Assembly: GCF_020497125.1 (NCBI RefSeq)
Contig: NC_059073.1
Location: 142,299,012 to 142,363,011, forward strand
DNA from: Mauremys mutica
Taxonomy: Eukaryota > Chordata > Testudines > Geoemydidae
Direction: 5' to 3'
Length of the DNA: 64,000 bases
The translations under genes and the position numbers were made by a program. Shown piece by piece: positions 55,446 through 64,000 of the stretch; positions within the stretch are counted from its first letter, which is position 1; each line of letters opens with the position of its first letter. The notes under the pieces are model-generated. The model was not told where the DNA came from, did no database searches, and saw only the letters and a list, made by a program, of their open reading frames with translations.

Positions 55446-57380
55446 TAGTTGCCTTAAATCCCACCACATTCCTGTGTGTTGGAACCACTCCCATCTGCCT
55501 GGGATCATTGTTCCGTTTGGCATCTTTTCACCAGCACTAACATTGACTTTGAAAAAGGAAAGAGAAAAACACAGAAAAGCAAAACACCCCCAGCCCCCCT
55601 CACCTTCTAGACCTCCCCCGTCCCCACACACCAACACCCTAACGGAAAACAAACTGTGGGCTCAGAAGCCCTCCAGTGTCTCTTTGTATGAGTTCATATC
55701 TGGAAGAATGAGCCTGTAATATAATAACTTGGATTCCAACAGTAGAGAATTTATTGTGGGATCTTTCACAGGTGGAAATTATTAGAGAAAGCTAAACAGC
55801 TTAGAGGGCAAAGGTTTTGTTTAAAATGCATAACAAACTGTAACTTAGCACCATTTTTATAGCAGAGCTACAGAAAGCAGTTTTTGGCTTCACATGGGCA
55901 GCAGACTAAGGAGACATTCTACTTAACAGTTTGTCTCTTTCAGTAAGGACACGGTACAAGCAACTAGCTTTGGTAAATAATACTCCCTCTCCTGTCCAGT
56001 TGGTAAATGGTTAGAAGCAGGACATGAGTGATATTTGATATAGATGCAAGATGCAAATTCCAGATTTCAAGCAGGGGGAGTGGGGGGAAGGCGTTTGGCT
56101 CTGGAGTTTTGTATCAGCCAAATGTAGTGGGGGACATTGGTAAAATTCTGAGCCAGAATTCTAATGGCAGCAGGAAAGGGGAAGCATGAACCATTGTTGC
56201 CAGGCCTTGAGATTTTATCATGAATCGTGTGATATTTGGTGTTTTTCTTAAAGCCCCAGCTGCTGGAGTCAGGTGATTGCATGAGAATCGCAGCTTTTGT
56301 TTTTTAAAAAGTTGGCTTCTAGCCCTCCTGCTTGCAGATAAAAGCTTGTAAATGTAACCCAAGTGTATCCCAAAGGTTCAGAAAGCAAATATAAACCCCC
56401 CCAAATATATCCCTCTCATTATTTTGAAGCTATCTCCTGATTCTGGGGGCTGACTTGTGCCTCAGTCTGGCCATATTGTTGAATCTATGATTTGACTTCT
56501 CAACCCATTTCTTCTCCCGGGCTTGTCTCTGTGGGATCAGTGTACTCAGACCAGGAATTACTTGTATTCTATAGCAGGGTCAGCAGGTTCCGTTGTCACC
56601 TGTGGCAGCTCTGTCGGCAGAATATACTCCAAAGACAAACTCTGAAGGGGAGAATTTTGCCTTAACTCTGCTAAAATGAAAGAGGTTGTGCAAAATCTAT
56701 TACATCACATGATGGCACCAATTGTAAATTCAGGTCTAATCTCAGAGGCTTGCCACCCACGGTCTGTAGCACCTGTGTGTACAGATGTGGGGGGGGAGGG
56801 GAGTGGATACACTTCTAGCAAGATCTGACAGTTGAATCTGGCTTTTGCTCACAGCTGTCTTCCCTCTGGATTACACTGTAGGGGAATTCTTACTGGAGCT
56901 ATTGGTCCACTGCTGAATAGTTGCACTGATTATTTCTCATCCTTTGGATGTGTTGGGAGAAAGCATGCCTGAACTCATAAGCAAATGTCTGGTATGAAAC
57001 TGTAGCGACATCTGTGTAGTATTTTAATAGGGCTGCATCTGTTTTCATGGAGGGCAAGTGAGATCCCAGGGTGAATAGTGGTCATGCACACACCTGGACA
57101 GCTAGAATGAACCACTGTTAGCCAGACGTCTTCATGAGTGGACTGAGTTGATCATAAGGCTAACTGTCCCAAAAGCCTGCAGAGACACCTACAGATTAGC
57201 AGATGTGCCTGTTTATCTAGATATCCAGCCATAGTCATCGATATAGCCAGGATTGGTCTTGCCAAACTCTGTGGCCATGGGGTGGGCATTGTGGGAAGGA
57301 ACAAATACAAAGCCATAGTACTCCTTTGCCCTGTTGGCATTCTAACCACCGGTGCCTCAGCCCTGGCTGACATTCATGCC
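55446..57380. other. Intronic stretch with one probable repeat
   Basis: 56185-56345 ('gccttgagattttatcatga', 'tatttggtgtttttcttaaa', 'gccccagctgctggagtcag') is a phrase I recall as repeated in turtle genomes, family unknown. The rest is unassigned. Confidence 0.45.
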
Positions 57381-57870
57381 TAAGGCCCTACCAAATTCAC
57401 GCCCATGGAAAATGCGTCAGAGACCATGAAATCTGGTCTCCCCCAGGAAATCCGGTCTTTTCTGTGATTTTACTCCATACTATAAGGTAAAAGTATACAA
57501 AAGTACACCCCTAGTTCTGTGCTGCTGCTGCTGCTGGCGGCAGCACTGCCTGCATAGCTGGGCACCCGGCCAGCAGCTGCTGCTTTCCGGCTGCCCAGTT
57601 CTGAAGACAGCGCAGAAGGAAGGGTGGCAATTCCATCACCCCCCTCCAATAGATTTGCGACCCCCTTTTGGGTTGGGACCCCCAGTTTGAGAAACGCTGG
57701 CTTAAGGGCTTTACATGTTTATATGTTGCCACTTTTAAATACATATTCATATTTTGTTATAACACTGTGAAATTTAAGATTTAATTATCTGAAACCATGA
57801 AATTCAAGATTTTTAAAATTTTGTGATCATGAAATTTATGAAAATGGACCATGAATTTGGTAGGGCCCTA
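57381..57870. mobile_element. hAT-like MITE, TIR TARGGCCCTACCAAATTCA
   Basis: Left TAAGGCCCTACCAAATTCAC and complement of right TAGGGCCCTACCAAATTCAT pair over about 25 bp. Flanking 8-mers ttcatgcc (57373-57380) and ttcatgtc (57871-57878) match at 7 of 8. 490 bp. It contains a (CTG)n stretch near 57521-57535 and a 'cgacccccttttgggttggg' phrase. It sits about 400 bp upstream of the last exon. Confidence 0.88.
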
Positions 57871-58265
57871 TTCATGTCCCTTCACAGGACTTTATATGCT
57901 ATGGCCGCTGGCTACAGGCACATGCTGGCTGCAATAGAATCAGCGAGCAGTGGTTGCAAGGATGGTTCTGTGTGCACTTTCACAATACCATGCGAGCTGG
58001 AGTCACGGATGCAGGGCTAGTCCATCCATGATTAGTCAATTTGCATTTGCTACCGCATGGTTCACTCCAGATGTGAATCCTTTTGGGTTTCTCAGAGCAG
58101 CCACACAAGGATTGGGTTAAGAATCTGGCCCATAAAGGGGCCTTGACTCCACAAAAATAAACGTAGACAGCTGATTTGTGAGTAGGAATACCACTGCACC
58201 CACCAGCAGGGCCCTGGGCTCCTACATCACCGCCACGCTCAATAACCTTTTTGTTTCTCTTTTAG

Positions 58266-58538
58266 GGCCGCTGTATCAATTTCACCCGAGTGAAGAATGC
58301 TGAGGCACCGCCGAAATACCCACTCAACCATGCACATCCACCCTCCTCTCCGCCCCCTGCCCCGATCTACAACCCTCCACCCCCTGCCCCGATCTATACC
58401 CCACCTCCTCCCAGTTCTCCCACTCCTCCCACCCCATCCCCATCATCCACTCTCCCTCCACTGCCCCCGCCTCCCCAGGCCCCGGCCCCCAACCGAGCCC
58501 CTCCTCCCTCCAGGCCCCCCCCTCGCCCTTCTGTCTAG
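58266..58538 (+). CDS. ANTXR1: ANTXR1 last coding exon (proline-rich C-terminal tail)
   Basis: 273 nt: 90 codons and TAG at 58536-58538. The acceptor is TCTCTTTTAG at 58256-58265. It opens [20 protein letters not shown], which completes the conserved domain, and continues into a proline-rich tail of about 70 residues ending [15 protein letters not shown]. The APIYxPPPP motif occurs twice in tandem ([18 protein letters not shown]). Such tails bind SH3/WW/profilin-type partners; in ANTXR1 the tail is linked to actin coupling. The C-rich composition also opens a second, unrelated frame. The final RPPPRPSV matches the known protein end, so the stop is genuine. Confidence 0.96.
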   Translation, partial: GRCINFTRVKNAEAPPKYPLNHAHPPSSPPPAPIYNPPPPAPIYTPPPPSSPTPPTPSPSSTLPPLPPPPQAPAPNRAPPPSRPPPRPSV

Positions 58539-59280
58539 GGGCTCAGCCTTGTCCCTCTCTCTTCCAGAAGCATTCGGAGGGCTCTTTCAGCAGTACTGTA
58601 ACAAACCTGTCTTGGGGGGGGGGTTATAGGAAGTCTTTACATTCTGAAATGGGTGACAATAGAACAAACCACTTATTAGTCTTTTTATCTATTTATATAT
58701 AATCCCACAATGCACCAGTCTCACCAACCAGCAAGGAGAGAAAATCCAGGGGGCTGCAAAAATGAGGCCACTGGAGAAACATAAATCACTAATGTTCACT
58801 TCAGCCCTCCCATCCTCTGTGATTTACCACAGTGATCCTGGAAGAAATTGGAAATTAGACTAGCTCTTAGAAAATTCAGAGACTGCAGGGCAATCCTCCA
58901 CAGTGAAGGGCCCAGGTGAAAGCTTCCTACAGACCATGTGGACATCACAATGGGCTACTTTGCCATGACTGCGTGAGTTCTCTTCTTGTTGCAGTGCTTC
59001 AGATTAATATGGAGAGATGATTATTTCTCACATGCATGCGAACAGCAGGATAAGATAATGAGGAGTGTTAGATCTTGGATTTTTAATCTGAAAAAAAAAA
59101 GAAAAAAAAAAAAGCAGCCATCCCAATGGACTTTGTTCTGGAGAATGAACGGGGCCATCATCCTTTAGTTCCCAGGAGGGTGTTGGAGTAGATGTCTGGT
59201 GTATGGATTTGTGTATGTTGTTATGTGGAAGTGTGGGTGAACGAGGCTGAAGTACTACTAGAAAAATGAATTACATGTAA

Positions 59281-59286
59281 AATAAA
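59281..59286 (+). terminator. Candidate poly(A) signal AATAAA (proximal)
   Basis: Canonical hexamer 743 bases after the stop. It would give a short 3' UTR. No strong GU-rich element was recognised immediately after it, so use is uncertain. Confidence 0.35.
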
Positions 59287-61258
59287 AAGAAAACCCACAG
59301 GAGGGCTCCAACCCCACACTTGAAGAAGAAGAGTTAATGAAAGATCAGCCTTCCATGTTCTCACCAGGCTGTAGGGGTCTGGAGACCACTGAGCAAAGGA
59401 GCCTGTGGAAGAGAAGGTTGAAAGAAGAGTCGTTACACTACGCTTAGCTAACGGTGCCTGTCTGATGAGTGCAGCAGAGTAATTCAGTGACCGTTTCCAT
59501 TTTTAAATGAAGGTTTCTGAAACAGCTGACGTGGGAATGAGTGGTTGGTTCTATTCAGTTTTTTAAAAAAAACTGCAATGCACTTAGGCTTCATAAATCC
59601 TGTAATTGTCATCAGTTTCACAGAATCTCACCGCTGCCTCTTTTGTTTGTAAATTGCCCCCTTCCGCCTTACCAACTTCTCTGCTTTGATTTTTGTTTTC
59701 CTTTCTTTAATAAGCACTGAATGTCTCCCATACACTTTGTCAAAGGGACACAGTGTGGCTACACCTTTCTCTTGTCACTTCCATTATCAGTTGTTGGCCA
59801 AGGCGAAGTCATGCACAAAGTTGCCTGAGATGGGAATCAGTCTTCCAAGAAATGCACTGGCTGCATTTCTCCATGTTTTTTCCTTCTTTTTATTTTTTTC
59901 CCAGTGGGACCCTCCCCTCATAGTTTACAATACTGCGTATGTACACGTTTTAACCTATAGTAAACTTCCTGAGCACCTGCCTTTGTAACACAGTGCTGAA
60001 ATAGACAAGATCAAGATTAAAGTCAAACCTCTGCCTCCCTAGTTTACTTTTACAATCAGCTCCCATGACATGAATATCTCCTTGGAAATTGCCGCATCAT
60101 AAAGACAAATCATCTTTGTAGCTACAATTCTGTGAATATCGAAGGGTTTTCATACTCATAAAGCAGGTGGTTTCAACCACAGATACGCTTTGCCAAGTAG
60201 TTACTCCAGTGTTGTTGGAAATATTGCTTTCCTAGGGGAAAAGGCTATTCAAGAAAGAGGAACAGAGCAGATATAAAGATGAAGACCCAGTCAAGGAACG
60301 AACTGGGATATCTTTTGTCAGGGACCTTTATAAACAGTCCCTTTCTATCAGGCTCAGATTCAGCCCAGTTGGCACTCACCAACCCTTTGGTCAGTGTGTC
60401 TTATGTCATATGGAACAAATGACTTCATACAGGGATCACAATGGCTCTGAGGTCTGCAGCCATGTGCGAGCTGTTCTGTGAAAGGGCCGATGTATCCACC
60501 ATCACAACTGTTTGGTCTGCAGGCAGCACAGAGCAGTCCCCACTTTTGACATTCACTGGGTTAGACACTACTCAGACTGTAGCAGGTACTGGCCACAGTC
60601 GGTTCGACTAGATGACGTTAGGATTGTCAAGTGGGACTGGAAATCTTGGAAAGCCCTTCAAAGGTTTGGTTGGACTTCCCCTTGAGATGGATGCCATCTA
60701 GTTAAATAGCTGAAGATGGAAAGTGTAATAACGTCCTGTGGGATTAATAGATATTTCTCTTAACAGATCCTCAACGGTACAAAAAAGTTTGGAAAGAAAA
60801 TTATTTTTTCACCAATGACATTAAGAATATCTTTTTTTAGTGTCAACCAGTAAATCAGAAGAACTGCTGGGATAAATTAGTTTACTACTCTAAGACAAAA
60901 GTAGTGTTTGCAGATTCCTATAAAAACTTCTTTACCACAATTTAAGAGGAAAAAAAAAACCAAAAAACAAACTTAAACAGAGTAACAGAAAAGCTCAATC
61001 AGGCCAGAAAAAAATAATTTTAATGTATCCCTGTACTACAGTCCTTCTCATGAGTAAAAACAAACTCCAAATTGTCGTTGTATATATTGTTATTGCATGC
61101 TTACCATATGTTAGATGGAAGCATTTCCTATCCAGTGTGGATAAAAGAACATTTTTCAAGTTGTAGTAAATTATTATAAAGCCAATGATATTTCATGGCA
61201 TGTTATTGTATCAAGCTGTGCTTGTTGTATTTTTGTTCTTTATGTTTGTATTGCTTTT

Positions 61259-61264
61259 TATAAA
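61259..61264 (+). terminator. Candidate distal poly(A) signal TATAAA
   Basis: Variant hexamer after a long T/G-rich stretch (61201-61258), close to where repeat-free sequence gives way to repeat-like text. A canonical AATAAA lies further on at 62164-62169. Either could be the real end. Confidence 0.3.
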
Positions 61265-61300
61265 TGTACAAATATTTCCTGTAGTGACGAGTACCTGCTT

Positions 61301-62261
61301 TACATAGCATTAATTGAACTACAAGGACTATGGGCTATATACGCCCCTCGATCCATTGAATGGGAGTTATGCACATGGATCTAGGGTAGTGTATAGCCAT
61401 ACTGCAGTGGGTGTGTGGAGAAACACCTAGTGATAAGCAAATGCCTATTTTTTATTAACTGAACAGAGAATCATTAACTGGTTATCGACCAGTTATTTAC
61501 TAGACATTGAACATGCAGGTTATTAACTGGACATAGAATCAGAGTGCCCACAGGTAATCTAAGTTACTTGTTTTCAGTAGACCCTGACCATATAAAACAT
61601 ACTCAGCAAAACCAGAGCAGATGTTGGCTAGCAGAATTTACCTCCAGTGTTGTATTTAAAATCAACCTATGGGTGCACAATTATGCAGGTTTGGAGCCTG
61701 GTGCCACCGAAGTCAATGGAAGTTCTGCAATTGACTTCAACAGGCACAGGACTACGGCCACATTTTCTGGGGCTGCAGTAGATTCATGTACTAAATCGAA
61801 AGGGACATGGCACAAACACCGACCTTTGTGCATGTATGCAGAGGACCATTTGTGTGTTCTGAAGAGGCTTTCAGCAGGTGCAAAACATCTAGGTGCACGC
61901 TTCTTTGCAGACATGTGCTCCTGCAAATGTGTGGCCCTAAGTTTCCAAAGAGATGGTCCTAAAGCTCTCAAATGAATTTTCCCAAAGGGGAGAAGATTTC
62001 TGATATCAGATGGTTCTTTAATCTGTAGCAACCTACATAAAATTTGGAGGCAGGAGCACAGATTGCAGGAGGGAAGCATTCAGAGAAGGCTTCAGGAAGT
62101 CAGCCTGTGTGCACATGACTGGAATGCTAGTGCAGTTTCAGCATCTCTGTAAATAGTTCTCTTAATAAAGGGCCAGTTTAGGTTTACAAACATGGATTCC
62201 TTTCATGTATTAGCCAGCATGTGATACACAAAACATAATCTAGCAGACAAAAGCATAACAA
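61301..62261. other. Possible end of the 3' UTR or downstream flank
   Basis: Unassigned, with short-palindrome repeat words near 61690-61750 ('gaagtcaatggaagttctgc', 'aattgacttcaacaggcaca') and AATAAA at 62164-62169. A chance frame (61544-61975) has no recognisable domain. Confidence 0.4.
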
Positions 62262-62555
62262 AATCCAATGGCAGGAAACTGAGGCCAGACAAATTCAGAC
62301 TAGATATAAGGCACACATTTTTAACAGTGAGGGTAATTAACCATTAGAACAGTTTACTTAGGCATATGATGGATTGTCCATCACTAGAAGATGGAATGTC
62401 TTTCCTAAAGTTATGCCTTAGTTCAACCAGAAATGATGGACTTGATGCAGAAGTGACCAAGTGAAATTCTGCTGCCTGTTTTAGGCAGGAGGTCAGACTA
62501 GATGATTGGAAAGGTCCCCTTCTGACCTTAGAACCTGTGAATTTATGAAAGATCA
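62262..62555 (+). repeat. CR1-like 3' tail
   Basis: 'ggccagacaaattcagacta', 'gagggtaattaaccattaga', 'gcaggaggtcagactagatg' and 'ggtccccttctgaccttaga' read the tail family on the + strand. Confidence 0.75.
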
Positions 62556-62999
62556 GGTCCTAGGGAACCAGGCGGGTAGCTGCACTCATCTCTAAATTTC
62601 ATTGTATTGCATTAATATGAAGAGAGAAAAGGAAATAACTAAGGTGCGGCAGGTGGAGAGATTGGGGAGAGGGAAGGGAGTAAAGGCACCTTTGCCAAAG
62701 CTAGAATCTGAATGGAAATTAAGACCAAAAGGACATATCTTCAACTGAGTGGGACTATGCTGATTGACATCAGCTGAGACTTGGGCCCCAAACTTGGGCC
62801 TAAAGTTAGACTCCTACATTTATATTTGGGCACCTTAGCAGAAGTGAGCTGAGTTTCCAAGGTGCTGAGCCCCCAGCAACCTCACTGAAATCCAGGGGAG
62901 TCACAAATGCAGGGCACTTTTGAAAATAAAATCGGACTCCTTTTGTTGAGGTGCCTAAATATGGAGTTAGGGGCCTATCAGAGAAAGGTGGCTGGAAGG
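62556..62999. other. Flank with short-palindrome repeat sequence
   Basis: 62770-62960 holds 'ccttagcagaagtgagctga', 'aaggtgctgagcccccagca' and 'gcacttttgaaaataaaatc' of the palindromic family. Confidence 0.4.
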
Positions 63000-63250
63000 A
63001 GACGCTGGAGAAATTCAGACAATAAGGTGGGAATTGATAATGATGAGAGTAATTAACAGGGAGGGTAATTAACCAGCAGAACAATTGATCCAGGATTAAG
63101 GTGGATTCTCCATCATTGGTCATTTTTAAATCAAGGTTGGATGTTTCTGTAAAAGATCTTCTGTAGGAACTATTTTGGGGAAGTTTTCTGGCTTGTGCAA
63201 TACAGGAAGTCAGACTAGATGATCACAGTGGTCCTTTATGGCCTTGGAAT
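63000..63250 (+). repeat. CR1-like 3' tail
   Basis: 'cagggagggtaattaaccag', 'aaatcaaggttggatgtttc', 'caggaagtcagactagatga' and 'cacagtggtcctttatggcc'. Second copy of the tail family in the + strand direction. Confidence 0.75.
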
Positions 63251-63254
63251 CTGT

Positions 63255-63500
63255 GAACTTGTCTACATTCGAAATGCTACAGTGGCACTGCCGATGCTGA
63301 TGGGAGGGGTTCTCCCATCAGTATAAGTAATCCACCTCCCAGAGAGGCAATAGCTAGGTTGATGGAAGAATTCTTCTGTCCACCTACCTCTGTCTGCACT
63401 GTGGTTAGCTTGATTTAACTACATTGCTCAGAGGCGTGGATTTTCCACACCCCTGAGCGATGTAGGTGAGTCAGCCTAACTTTGTAGTGTTGACCAGGCT
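63255..63500. mobile_element. Harbinger-like MITE, relative of 2594-2830 (opposite orientation)
   Basis: 'gatgggaggggttctcccat', 'atccacctcccagagaggca' and 'acattgctcagaggcgtgga' are the complement of the body of 2594-2830. Ends are 'acttgtctacattcg' and 'gtgttgaccaggctta'. The flanking duplication is unclear. Confidence 0.65.
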
Positions 63501-64000
63501 TATGAAACTTTAGGCAACCAGGTTTGACAATGTTGGCCATAATTTCACATCGCCTTCCAGTGACAATTAATGCTATGCAAACAAGGTTGAATGAACTGGT
63601 GTACTGTATACAGACAAATGGTACCCTATGTATCCCCTCTCAATAGAACTTTCTTGTTGTACATATTACAAAGCTGTCATTCCAAACTAGCCAATTGAAG
63701 GCAAATGTTCATTACAGAACAAAAGGAAGGAGCCAAACGGTGAAACATCTGCTCTGCAGTTTCAACAGGAATTAGGGTTTCATTTTTTGTATTGTTTTTA
63801 CCATTTGCACATGCAGAAATATAGAAGTAATAGAATTGGTCTTGATAGCAATGAACAGCTCTGAGTGATTTGCTCTGAATAGGACACTCAGGCCTGGGAC
63901 TTATATTATTCTTTATTCATGTACATTTTTTATATTCAATGCTCTATGTCAATCTGTGTCCAACAGCCTGAAAGAAATATGCAGTAGCATTTGACGAGGA
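63501..64000. other. Right flank, nothing assigned
   Basis: AT-rich, no repeat boundary or gene recognised. Confidence 0.4.

Larger units (their letters stand above)
58539..61300 (+). other. ANTXR1: ANTXR1 3' UTR (3' limit uncertain)
   Basis: Starts right after the TAG. The next 2.7-3 kb contain no recognisable interspersed repeat, unlike every intron here, which fits an exonic, conserved 3' UTR. Human ANTXR1 also has a UTR of several kb (from memory). It contains an A-rich run at 59091-59113 and U-rich, AUUUA-like parts near 61080-61260. It could continue to about 62190. Confidence 0.65.

Noticed and set aside
58297..58629. 110-codon frame overlapping the last ANTXR1 exon
   Set aside because: Out-of-frame reading of the C-rich proline tract; the ANTXR1 frame is clear from homology and the splice acceptor.
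61544..61975. 143-codon + frame (and 132-codon frame on the other strand)
   Set aside because: No recognised domain, repeat-like phrases inside, downstream of the ANTXR1 stop; both strands open, so probably chance.

Overview
The window is vertebrate nuclear DNA, very probably from a turtle. It holds exonic islands in a sea of interspersed repeats: CR1 retroposons of several ages, PIF/Harbinger-like and hAT-like MITEs, MIR-type SINEs, a Penelope-like element, solo LTRs and an old RTE-type LINE. That mix fits Testudines best; a crocodilian is the main alternative. There are no prokaryotic or plasmid features, and nearly all short open frames are chance frames or repeat remnants.

The only host gene recognised is ANTXR1 (TEM8, anthrax toxin receptor 1), on the + strand. 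The window catches its last four coding exons: 1614-1709, 4894-5061, 13647-13727 and 58266-58538, ending in TAG. Together they encode the last 205 residues of the cytoplasmic tail: an acidic start, the conserved anthrax-receptor C-terminal region and the proline-rich tail that ends RPSV. All three internal exons are bounded by AG/GT, are multiples of three and sit in phase 0. The last intron is about 44.5 kb. The 3' UTR starts at 58539 and probably runs 2.5-3 kb through a repeat-poor stretch.

Layout. 1-1613: upstream intron with the right end of a Harbinger-like element and a CR1 tail. 1710-4893: intron with a nest of three DNA elements inside a CR1-like tail. 5062-13646: intron with a 695-bp solo LTR, an hAT MITE inside a CR1 tail and a 2.23-kb Harbinger-like element. 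13728-58265: giant intron with two large CR1 copies, one split by a solo LTR and one by a second CR1-type tail plus a Penelope-like insert. It also holds an RTE-type LINE remnant, a Gypsy-like gag fragment, a tRNA-derived SINE and many fold-back MITEs. 58539-64000: 3' UTR, then CR1 tails and a MITE.

I found no evidence for a new gene system. The most useful results are target-site duplications that fix exact element boundaries, the nested insertion order they imply, and the in-frame cassette structure of the ANTXR1 tail exons. Repeat family names come from recalled consensus features and were not searched.
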